From Alphaproteobacteria bacterium (GTDB lineage Bacteria; Pseudomonadota; Alphaproteobacteria; Rhizobiales; Beijerinckiaceae), in NCBI GenBank assembly GCA_009921785.1, contig RFXE01000069.1, positions 1-8,351 of the forward strand: 8,351 bases of DNA, given 5' to 3'. The notes beneath the pieces are model-generated. The model was not told the origin of the DNA. It saw only the letters and a program-made list of their open reading frames with translations, and did no database searches. Of this stretch, positions 1 to 5,856 are shown in pieces. The stretch's first letter is position 1; each line of letters starts with the position of its first letter. The translations under genes were made by a program, and so were the position numbers.

Positions 1-1
1 A

Positions 2-961
2 TCAGGCCTTTCTCGCCCCGCACTTGAACAAATTGCCGTCATTCTTTCAGGCGTTTTACAGCTCTTAGTTTTGGGACTTGGAGTTACATTAGCGCTTGCG
101 CCGTGGCGCGTTGATTCTGGCGATATCTTGCTGCCGCTCAAAGCGGTAATTTTTGGCTTCTCCATTGGTGAAGTCACAATTTCATTTGGTGCCGCGTTTT
201 TTGCGATTCTTTTATTTGGTGCGGGTATTATTCTCACACGCGGATTGCAACGTTGGCTCACGCAGAATTATTTACCGCGCACTCATCTCGATTCAGGCTT
301 AAGAAATTCGATTGTAACCGGCATTGGCTATGCCGGTTTCATTGTAGCCGCTGCGATGTCTCTCAGCGGTTTGGGTCTGAGTCTTGAGAAGGTGACAATC
401 GTTGCCGGTGCGTTGTCGGTTGGTATCGGCTTTGGTCTGCAATCCATCGTCAATAATTTTGTCTCGGGTCTTATTCTTTTATGGGAACGTGCTATTCGTG
501 TTGGTGACTGGATTGCGGTCGGCGCGGAAGAAGGTCACGTCAAACGCATCAATGTGCGCGCCACTGAAATTGAAACTTTTGATCGCTCCGTGCTGATCGT
601 TCCAAATTCTTCGCTTGTCTCGGGCGTTGTTAAAAATCGCGTTCACAATGATCGCACCGGGCGTGTCGTTGTGTCTATTCCCGTTTCGCGTGACGCTGAT
701 CCTGATCTCGTTCAGCGTCTCATGAATGAAGCGGCGCAGGCGAATGCTAAACTTCTGCGCGATCCCGTGCCGCAGGTTCAATATAAAAAACTTGGCGAGT
801 CCGTTAAAGAATTCGAGTTGACGGGCTATGTTGCCGATGTTGACGACGCAGGACGCGTCAGTTCCGATTTGCTTTTTGCTATTGATCGCGGCTTACGCGC
901 CCACGGATTAGGTGAGATTGTCGGCCGCACGATGCTCGTGAATGAAGATCGTACAAAGTAA
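2..961 (+). CDS. Mechanosensitive ion channel, MscS family (5'-truncated)
   Basis: This is the C-terminal part of an inner-membrane small-conductance mechanosensitive channel, which opens under membrane tension to release solutes during hypo-osmotic shock. The frame is open from base 2 with no convincing start, so the gene continues off the left edge; the TTG at 71 lies inside a hydrophobic segment and is not a credible start. Counting the codon at base 2 as residue 1 (319 visible), there are membrane segments near 10-33, 60-78 and 102-122, then the Gly/Ala-rich pore helix at about 136-161 (GALSVGIGFGLQSIVNNF), which is the MscS signature. The beta domain follows (RVGDWI, EGHVKRINVRATEIETFDRS, VPNS), then an alpha/beta C-terminal domain ending at about 315. 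The full protein is probably one of the larger MscS homologues with extra N-terminal domains; a DUF3772-type N-terminus is possible but not visible. It is convergent with the helicase gene. The family call is firm; the subfamily is open. Confidence 0.93.
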   Translation, partial: SGLSRPALEQIAVILSGVLQLLVLGLGVTLALAPWRVDSGDILLPLKAVIFGFSIGEVTISFGAAFFAILLFGAGIILTRGLQRWLTQNYLPRTHLDSGLRNSIVTGIGYAGFIVAAAMSLSGLGLSLEKVTIVAGALSVGIGFGLQSIVNNFVSGLILLWERAIRVGDWIAVGAEEGHVKRINVRATEIETFDRSVLIVPNSSLVSGVVKNRVHNDRTGRVVVSIPVSRDADPDLVQRLMNEAAQANAKLLRDPVPQVQYKKLGESVKEFELTGYVADVDDAGRVSSDLLFAIDRGLRAHGLGEIVGRTMLVNEDRTK

Positions 962-963
962 GA

Positions 964-996
964 GGCGCTTTAACCTAAGCGTCCCTTATTTGTCTT
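964..996 (+). terminator. Candidate intrinsic terminator between convergent genes
   Basis: GGCGCTT (964-970) can pair with AAGCGTC (977-983) around a six-base loop: seven pairs, one of them G-T. A T-rich run (TTATTTGTCTTT) follows on the + strand and would end the MscS transcript. The T-run lies inside the 3' end of the opposing helicase gene, whose stop codon is at 986-988. On the - strand the hairpin is followed by a weaker T-rich stretch, so it may act in both directions. The stem is short, so confidence is moderate. Confidence 0.42.
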
Positions 997-3900
997 TGCC
1001 CTCAAGTTGCGATTTCAACGCGAGTAATTTTGCAAAAGGTGAATCGGGATCAGGTGCGCGATCTTTCTCTTTTGCGCGTGGCGGATCTTGCCATCCGCGA
1101 TCAGGCTTGCGCGCTTGATCCTTGTTGCGATCACGCCCTTCAAAACGCTGACCACCGCGACGGTCATCACGCCCGCCTTCATGTTTCGTATGAGGTCTAC
1201 GGGACGGACGGCTCTCGCTCTCCTCGCCAGAACGTTTTTCAGAGCGGCGATGAAAATGCTTCTTTTCGTTTGGTTGCGTTGCATTCGTCGCGTCGGGTGA
1301 CGAGGTCGCTTCGCCGTCACGCGGCTTGCCCTGAATTGGTTTACGGCGATCGGGACGTTGGCCTTGCGGACGGTGGCGGTGTTGCCGCCACACTTCGATC
1401 ATTGCCGGCTCTATCGCTTCCGTTGCTGCCGCCGCATCAGAAGGCGTCTCTTCAACAACCGTTGGTGCAACGACCTCGACCCCCTCACTCGCTAAGTCAG
1501 AGGTTTCTGATGCATCTTCTGTTTCTGCAGAAGATTCACTCTGTATCGTTTCAGTTGTTGCGTCGGATGGTGCTGGCTCGCTCGGCTTCACAAGCGACGC
1601 GGTAATCGCAGGGCCCGCACGACGATCCATCACATAGCCGAGCGATTTCAAAATCGAGTTGAAATCTTCACCCGCGCATCCGCAAAGCGATGTCATCGCA
1701 ACCGTGACAACAAAGCCTTCACCATCAGCAGCGCCTGCTGGCGGTTCACCTTGTGTGATGCCGGGACGATATTGAATGGCGGGACGAATAAGATCAGCCA
1801 AACGCTCAAGAATATCGACACGCACGGCACGTGTGCCACAGACGCGGAAACCGGCAGCGCGATAAAGCGGCTTCGGTGTTTCGGGATTGATTGGTATCGA
1901 TGTGCGTCCTGATGCGGCGAGATGAAGAATATCATCAAGACCCTTTATATCGGCGCCGCCTTCTTTGAGTGCCCAAAGCTGACAGGCGAGCGCGCGGGGT
2001 GCGGGCTTGAGCAGGGCGGGCACTGTCAAATGATAAGCGCCAAAGCGCACACCAAGACCGCGCAAGGTTGCGCGCGCCTCTTGATCAAGTGCCTTCATAT
2101 CATCATGAACTTTGGTGCGATCAAGAACGCCGAGCGCTTCCGCAATTTGGAATCCGATACCGCGCGCCATGCCGGTCAATGCTTCGGGCTCTTCCAGCTT
2201 CAACAAAGGACCGAGAAGTTTTTCAACATGCGCTTTGAGCCACAGATCAATGCGGTTCTGCACCTTCTCACGATCAGCAGCGTCAAGATGATCATCGGCA
2301 AGTAAACGCAAGCGCGGCGCGAGAAGCTTTTCACCGGCGCTCAAACGCGCAATCGGTTCGCCCAAGAAACGCAATGAGCCATCATGGCTTAAGGCGAAGG
2401 CGTCATCGACAGCATTGCTAACGCGAGTCGCGCGGTTGGCAAATTCACTTGCCAAAGCACGCAAGGCAGCGGCGCGAAGCGCTTTGCCTTCAGGTGAGCC
2501 CGTGTCTGACTCCGGCACAAATTGGAACCCGATCAATCGGCCGACAGGGTGTGACTCGACAAGCACTTCGCCCGTCGCCGTGATATCCGCTTCCAGCATC
2601 GCATTCTCTCTCAGCCGACGCATCAGCACGCTGGTGCGGCGGTCAACAAATCGTTGGGCCAGACGCTCATGGAGCGCGTCCGACAAAGCATCTTCTACCT
2701 GTCGCGTGGCGTCCTGCCAATGCGTCGGATCAGCAAGCCAGTTTTCCCGATTGGCGACAAAGGTCCAGGTGCGGATCTGGGCGATCCGAGCCGAGAGCGT
2801 GTCGATATCCCCGTCGGTTCGGTTCACCTCGGCGATTTGGCGTGCAAACCACTCCGCAGGGATCTGCCCCTTGGTCGCGAGATCAAGATAGAGGGTGGTG
2901 ACCAGATCGGCATGGGCCTGCGGGGAAAGCTTCCGATAATCAGGCACTTGGCAGACCGCCCAGAGCAATTCGACCGCTTTCTGGCCTTTGGCGGCAGCCA
3001 TAATGGCACGATCCCGTGACGCCGCCTCGAGCGCGCGCAGATCATCGGCCAAAGGCGCTCGGGTCAGGCCGTCTTCATCAGGGACGCGGTCAAGCGCGTG
3101 GATCAGCGCCGGGACACTTGAAAAATCGAGCTCTGGGTTGCGCCATTGGAGCATCGGCAGCGGCGGAAAAACATGGGACTCCAGCGCCTCAACGAGCTCA
3201 TCTTCAAAAGGCGCGCAGCGGCCGGTCGATCCGAATGTGCCATCTTTTAAGTAACGACCCGCCCGCCCGGCAATCTGGCCAAACTCGCCCGGGACAAGAC
3301 GACGAAATTTTGCTCCGTCATATTTGCGATCACCCGCAAAGGCGACATGATCGACATCAAGATTAAGCCCCATACCAATGGCATCCGTTGCCACGAGATA
3401 ATCAACATCGCCGGATTGATAGAGTGCGACTTGTGCATTGCGCGTTCGTGGTGAAAGCGCACCAAGAACAACAGCAGCGCCACCACTTTGGCGACGAATG
3501 AGTTCGGCAATTGCATAAACTTCATCAGCAGAAAAAGCGACGATGGCTGAGCGGCGCGGCAAGCGGCTGATTTTGCGATCGCCCGCAAAAGTCAATTGCG
3601 ACAGGCGTGGACGCGATGTTGTTTGCAAACCATGTATGAGTTTTAGCAATAAAGGTTTGATTGTTTCCGCACCGATCAACATCGTTTCATCGCGACCCCG
3701 CATATTGAGAACGCGATCTGTGAAGATGTGACCGCGATCAAAATCAGCAGCGAGTTGGCATTCATCAATCGCAACAAAACTCACATCAACATCGCGCGGC
3801 ATCGCTTCAACAGTTGCCACATAATAACGCGCACCCGGTGGTTTGATTTTTTCTTCGCCGGTAATGAGGGCCACAGCCGGTGCGCCGACGCGCGCAACAA

Positions 3901-4069
3901 CGCGTTCATAGACTTCACGCGCCAAGAGCCGCAAAGGCAGGCCAATAATCCCCGAGGGGTGGGCCAGCATGCGTTCAATGGCGAGATGAGTCTTGCCGGT
4001 ATTTGTCGGCCCGAGAATGGCGGTAACGCCCCGGGAACGCTGGGAGGGAGGAATTGAGGGCGAACGCAT
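986..4069 (-). CDS. Suv3-like ATP-dependent RNA helicase with long C-terminal extension
   Basis: This is a superfamily 2 helicase of the type related to mitochondrial Suv3, which unwinds RNA in the mitochondrial degradosome; an RNA-remodelling role here is inferred from that family. The protein has 1027 residues. Visible motifs are Walker A GPTNTGKT at 20-27, the DExH-type box DECQ at 102-105, motif V ATDAIGMGLN at 227-236 and motif VI QIAGRAGR at 265-272. A largely helical region runs to about 820. Then come an acidic Ser/Thr/Glu-rich stretch (about 831-888), a short block IEVWRQHR (891-898), a basic Arg/Lys/Gly-rich region (about 899-1005) and the terminal segment DPDSPFAKLLALKSQLE (1007-1022). 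The core motifs are intact and no frameshift is seen. The ATG at 4069 is 19 residues before Walker A, which fits; no strong ribosome-binding site precedes it. Third-position GC differs sharply between internal segments. DUF3108 lies upstream on the same strand, 299 bp away. Confidence 0.9.
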   Translation of the reverse strand: MRSPSIPPSQRSRGVTAILGPTNTGKTHLAIERMLAHPSGIIGLPLRLLAREVYERVVARVGAPAVALITGEEKIKPPGARYYVATVEAMPRDVDVSFVAIDECQLAADFDRGHIFTDRVLNMRGRDETMLIGAETIKPLLLKLIHGLQTTSRPRLSQLTFAGDRKISRLPRRSAIVAFSADEVYAIAELIRRQSGGAAVVLGALSPRTRNAQVALYQSGDVDYLVATDAIGMGLNLDVDHVAFAGDRKYDGAKFRRLVPGEFGQIAGRAGRYLKDGTFGSTGRCAPFEDELVEALESHVFPPLPMLQWRNPELDFSSVPALIHALDRVPDEDGLTRAPLADDLRALEAASRDRAIMAAAKGQKAVELLWAVCQVPDYRKLSPQAHADLVTTLYLDLATKGQIPAEWFARQIAEVNRTDGDIDTLSARIAQIRTWTFVANRENWLADPTHWQDATRQVEDALSDALHERLAQRFVDRRTSVLMRRLRENAMLEADITATGEVLVESHPVGRLIGFQFVPESDTGSPEGKALRAAALRALASEFANRATRVSNAVDDAFALSHDGSLRFLGEPIARLSAGEKLLAPRLRLLADDHLDAADREKVQNRIDLWLKAHVEKLLGPLLKLEEPEALTGMARGIGFQIAEALGVLDRTKVHDDMKALDQEARATLRGLGVRFGAYHLTVPALLKPAPRALACQLWALKEGGADIKGLDDILHLAASGRTSIPINPETPKPLYRAAGFRVCGTRAVRVDILERLADLIRPAIQYRPGITQGEPPAGAADGEGFVVTVAMTSLCGCAGEDFNSILKSLGYVMDRRAGPAITASLVKPSEPAPSDATTETIQSESSAETEDASETSDLASEGVEVVAPTVVEETPSDAAAATEAIEPAMIEVWRQHRHRPQGQRPDRRKPIQGKPRDGEATSSPDATNATQPNEKKHFHRRSEKRSGEESESRPSRRPHTKHEGGRDDRRGGQRFEGRDRNKDQARKPDRGWQDPPRAKEKDRAPDPDSPFAKLLALKSQLEGKDK

Positions 4070-4127
4070 GATGATCTTCGATTGGGCGGTGAACCTGCAT
4101 GACCGCCTGTGTCAAAGTCAAACCGAA

Positions 4128-4143
4128 TGTCGCAAATTGAGAC
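4128..4143. promoter_or_regulatory. Near-palindromic 16-bp site, copy 1 (putative operator)
   Basis: The sequence is TGTCGCAAATTGAGAC. Within it, the 15-mer from 4129 has the form GTCgCAA-a-TTGaGAC, with six of seven positions in each arm pairing symmetrically about the central A, as expected for a dimeric DNA-binding regulator. It lies 59-74 bp upstream of the helicase start codon, a typical position for promoter control. I do not recognise the cognate regulator. Confidence 0.5.
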
Positions 4144-4337
4144 GATTTGAAACAGGAACTCTCAACCAATTCGAACGAGGCGGGAACGAATCGCGTCCGA
4201 ATCGCTTCTGAATGAAATCCTTTCGAGACTCATGAAAAATCAATGAAGCCGGATTGGCGCGTGGATTCACGTTTCATCAATATTTGGCGCAAATCGGGAA
4301 CAGACCCTGCACGAATCAGCGTTTTTTGAGTTGTTTC

Positions 4338-4353
4338 TGTCGCAAATTGAGAC
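4338..4353. promoter_or_regulatory. Near-palindromic 16-bp site, copy 2 (putative operator)
   Basis: This is an exact second copy of TGTCGCAAATTGAGAC in the same orientation, starting 210 bp from copy 1. Here the base at 4354 is A, so the symmetry extends by one more pair to 17 bp. It sits 15 bp beyond the stop codon of the DUF3108 gene. No T-run follows it on either strand, so it does not look like a terminator. Confidence 0.48.
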
Positions 4354-4368
4354 AATGGCTTTGAAATT

Positions 4369-5214
4369 TTAATTGGCGTCAGCCGTTGTCGCTTCGGGCG
4401 CTTTATCGAAGCCCTCGATCTTCACCGCTTCAATTCGCAAATTGCCAATCAGTGTCGCAATCTGAATTTCAACCGGTACGAGATAGGACTGACCGGGAAC
4501 CTGCGCGAGACGCACTGAAATATCGCGGTTATTTTCCATATAGGTCACATTTGCGCGTTTTTCGCGATGGCCGGAGACCGGCATGTAGCGCACGAAACAA
4601 TCAACAGTTGGTCCCGCATAACCGGGAATGCTCAGTGTCCGTTCCTGATCAGGGATCAGTGTAATATCAAAACGACCCGCGCCATCGAAGACTTTCAAAG
4701 TTTGCGCGCAGACCTCGGCTGATGAGAGGGCCCCCTTGAAGGGGATTAGGAAGGCCGTCAGCGGATCCGTCACGCCCCGCTTATGTTCGGGGAGTACCGT
4801 TACCCGATCGGCCCGTTCGGGTAGTGGCGGGGTTAAAACGGCATTTGTGATCGAGCCGCCCGAAAGCGTCATATCGACCCGTTGAGGATCTTCCGGATGA
4901 TCAACCACGAGACTGTAGCGTGTGCCCGAAAGCTTACCGCCGCTCTCGGCCCCATCGACATCTGCGGTCAGTCTCGGTGCGAAGAAATAGCGGAAAACGC
5001 CCAAGAAATCGGCGCCGAGATGGAGTTTGTATCCGGATCCCCGTCGTGTTTCCGAAAAGCGCGCCGTTCCGATCGAAATAAAGGCGATTGAGACCTCGTA
5101 ATAGATTGAATAGGCCTTTGGCGCGGCGCGAACCGGCGTCTGGAGGCCGATAAGTGCCCCCAAACTTAGAAAAATCACGAAATTCAGCCGCAAGAATGCG
5201 GAATATCGGGCCAT
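4369..5214 (-). CDS. DUF3108 domain-containing exported protein
   Basis: This is a predicted periplasmic protein of unknown function. I chose the ATG at 5214 (281 residues) because it starts a clean signal peptide: a basic N-region (MARYSAFLR), a hydrophobic core (about 11-24) and a cleavage site after VRA at 28-30. A TTG seven codons upstream (5235) would bury this behind extra residues and has no ribosome-binding site, whereas GGACGG lies just before the ATG. The mature part is beta-rich, with alternating hydrophobic segments from YSIYYEVSIAF onward. It has family-like blocks around C169 (EVCAQTLKVFDGAGRFD), C206 (TVDCFVRYMPVSGHR) and near the C-terminus (LVPVEIQIATLIGNLRIEA). The two cysteines could form a disulfide. 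It is divergent from rpmB and co-directional with the helicase, an arrangement common in alphaproteobacteria. No enzymatic motif is visible; a role in the cell envelope is inference only. Confidence 0.85.
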   Translation of the reverse strand: MARYSAFLRLNFVIFLSLGALIGLQTPVRAAPKAYSIYYEVSIAFISIGTARFSETRRGSGYKLHLGADFLGVFRYFFAPRLTADVDGAESGGKLSGTRYSLVVDHPEDPQRVDMTLSGGSITNAVLTPPLPERADRVTVLPEHKRGVTDPLTAFLIPFKGALSSAEVCAQTLKVFDGAGRFDITLIPDQERTLSIPGYAGPTVDCFVRYMPVSGHREKRANVTYMENNRDISVRLAQVPGQSYLVPVEIQIATLIGNLRIEAVKIEGFDKAPEATTADAN

Positions 5215-5324
5215 AAAACCGTCCGGGAAGCTCAAATTGAGGGCGAATCGTTGCCTTACATCTACAAGGTGAGGACTGATTTGTCTGGATTTGATGTGAG
5301 AGAGCCGAAAAAGCTAGGTTTCGC

Positions 5325-5354
5325 TTGACGCTCTGGCGGCTTCTCCCCTATAGA
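5325..5354 (+). promoter_or_regulatory. Sigma-70-type promoter of rpmB
   Basis: A -35 box TTGACG (5325-5330), within CTTGAC, is followed by an 18-bp spacer and the -10 box TATAGA (5349-5354). This matches the alphaproteobacterial housekeeping consensus well. Transcription should start near 5361, giving a leader of about 105 nt before rpmB. It is the clearest promoter in the window. Confidence 0.75.
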
Positions 5355-5381
5355 CCCTCGACCCAATTTTTAAGGGTGCGC

Positions 5382-5432
5382 ATGTCGATGGGGCGGCTCT
5401 GGCCGCCCTCCGTCTTTAGGGATGGCGGCTAA
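5382..5432 (+). CDS. Possible 16-residue leader peptide upstream of rpmB
   Basis: The ATG at 5382 is preceded by AAGGG at a spacing of five bases (5372-5376), a good ribosome-binding site just after the predicted transcription start. It encodes MSMGRLWPPSVFRDGG and ends at TAA (5430-5432), 34 bases before the rpmB ATG. The mini-ORF spans the competing hairpins of the leader, so its translation would affect which one forms. It has a single Trp followed by two Pro but no run of one amino acid as in classical attenuators. Chance occurrence is possible; the ribosome-binding site and placement are the only support. Confidence 0.35.
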   Translation: MSMGRLWPPSVFRDGG

Positions 5433-5445
5433 AGCGGGCCCTTTA
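5391..5445 (+). promoter_or_regulatory. Structured rpmB leader with mutually exclusive hairpins
   Basis: GGGCGGC (5391-5397) pairs perfectly with GCCGCCC (5402-5408) around the loop TCTG. The strand 5402-5407 can instead pair with GGCGGC at 5424-5429. CTTTAG (5414-5419) can pair with CTAAAG (5429-5434), while TAAAG (5430-5434) can instead pair with CTTTA (5441-5445). These options cannot all form together, so the leader could switch conformation and alter access to the rpmB ribosome-binding site at 5454-5458. Ribosomal protein genes are often controlled through leaders, but I do not recognise this as a described element. Confidence 0.4.
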
Positions 5446-5466
5446 CGACCAATAAGGACGAAGCCC

Positions 5467-5754
5467 ATGTCACGCCGTTGCGAATTGTCAGGTAAAGCCG
5501 TGTTGAGCGGACAGCTTGTCAGCCACTCGAACCGCAAGACCAAGCGGAAATTCCTCCCCAATCTCTGCCAGGTGACTTTGCAGTCGGACGCGCTCGGCCG
5601 TTCGGTGAGCCTGCGCGTCTCGGCCAATGCGCTGCGCACGGTTGAGCATCGTGGTGGTCTTGATGCGTTTCTCGTCAAAGCCCGTTCGGAAGATCTCTCG
5701 CCAACCGCACGCGGTTTGAAGCGCGATCTCGAGAAGAAGCTCGCTGCTCACTAA
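5467..5754 (+). CDS. rpmB: 50S ribosomal protein L28
   Basis: L28 is a small basic protein of the large ribosomal subunit. The 95 residues match the family throughout: MSRRCELSGKAVLSG at the N-terminus, the conserved SHSNRKTKRKFLPNL block at about 19-33, then a beta segment with SVSLRVSANALRTVEHRGGLDAFLV and a basic C-terminal helix. Length fits alphaproteobacterial L28. There is no CxxC pair at the N-terminus, so this is the zinc-free form. The ATG at 5467 is chosen because AAGGA lies eight bases upstream and the protein begins exactly as family members do; an in-frame ATG at 5422 would add 15 residues from the structured leader. It has its own strong promoter and is divergent from DUF3108. 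No clear terminator follows, so read-through into the downstream transporter is likely. Codon third positions are GC-rich, unlike the neighbouring transporter. Confidence 0.97.
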   Translation: MSRRCELSGKAVLSGQLVSHSNRKTKRKFLPNLCQVTLQSDALGRSVSLRVSANALRTVEHRGGLDAFLVKARSEDLSPTARGLKRDLEKKLAAH

Positions 5755-5779
5755 TTAGGTGCGTCTCTGTCTTTAGGCG

Positions 5780-5797
5780 TCGGCCTCTGCCGTCAGC
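5780..5797. repeat. 18-bp hairpin repeat, copy 1
   Basis: The sequence is TCGGCCTCTGCCGTCAGC. It contains the small hairpin CGGC-CTCT-GCCG (four pairs, four-base loop) and differs from copy 2 at one base. It begins 25 bp after the rpmB stop codon. Confidence 0.6.
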
Positions 5798-5822
5798 CTC
5801 TCGTGACTTAACGAATCCCGCA

Positions 5823-5840
5823 TCGGCCTCTGCCGTTAGC
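5823..5840. repeat. 18-bp hairpin repeat, copy 2
   Basis: The sequence is TCGGCCTCTGCCGTTAGC, 17 of 18 bases identical to copy 1 and in the same orientation, with a repeat period of 43 bp. It ends four bases before the AAGGA ribosome-binding site (5845-5849) of the transporter, so a protein or RNA bound here could affect translation initiation. Confidence 0.6.
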
Positions 5841-5856
5841 ATTCAAGGACTGTGAG

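Larger units (their letters stand above)
4070..4368. other. 299-bp non-coding gap upstream of the helicase gene
   Basis: No credible gene is found here. The gap holds two exact copies of a 16-bp near-palindrome (listed separately), a weaker 12/16 match at 4285-4300, and an 11-bp tandem repeat at 4187-4208. It should contain the helicase promoter, reading leftward. A TTGACT element occurs on the - strand between the nearer palindrome and the start codon, but I cannot pair it with a convincing -10 box. No hairpin with a T-run is seen after the DUF3108 stop, so the DUF3108 transcript may read through into the helicase gene. Confidence 0.7.
5755..5856 (+). other. rpmB-transporter spacer with duplicated 18-bp hairpin element
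   Basis: This 102-bp spacer contains no gene. Its main content is a near-identical pair of 18-bp repeats (listed separately). No convincing promoter for the transporter and no T-run terminator for rpmB are visible, so the two genes may be co-transcribed. The spacer does not show the A-rich pseudoknot layout expected of preQ1 riboswitches, although the downstream gene would be a plausible target. Confidence 0.6.

Noticed and set aside
1030..1605. 191-codon open frame on the + strand
   Set aside because: It lies antisense to the low-complexity C-terminal part of the helicase, and its Arg/Leu/His-rich translation is what that strand would give by chance.
2415..2891. 158-codon open frame on the + strand
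   Set aside because: It is a Ser/Arg/Ala-rich antisense shadow of the helicase middle region, with no recognisable domain or ribosome-binding site.
4128..4353. CRISPR-like array or intrinsic terminators formed by the 16-bp repeats
   Set aside because: There are only two copies, spaced 210 bp apart, with no cas genes, and no T-run follows either palindrome.
4453..4468. Further partial matches to the 16-bp site inside genes (here, and near 1004 and 3591)
   Set aside because: They match at only about 11 of 16 bases or need gaps, and lie in coding sequence where the protein explains the bases.
5215..5235. TTG start adding seven residues to the DUF3108 protein
   Set aside because: No ribosome-binding site precedes it, and the ATG at 5214 gives a standard signal peptide.
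5422..5466. Upstream in-frame ATG extending L28 by 15 residues
   Set aside because: The L28 family starts at MSRRCE (5467), which has an AAGGA site eight bases upstream; the extension falls in the structured leader.
5755..5856. preQ1 riboswitch upstream of the queuosine precursor transporter
   Set aside because: The spacer lacks the A-rich tail and pseudoknot layout of preQ1-I and does not resemble other known classes; only the duplicated hairpin is visible.
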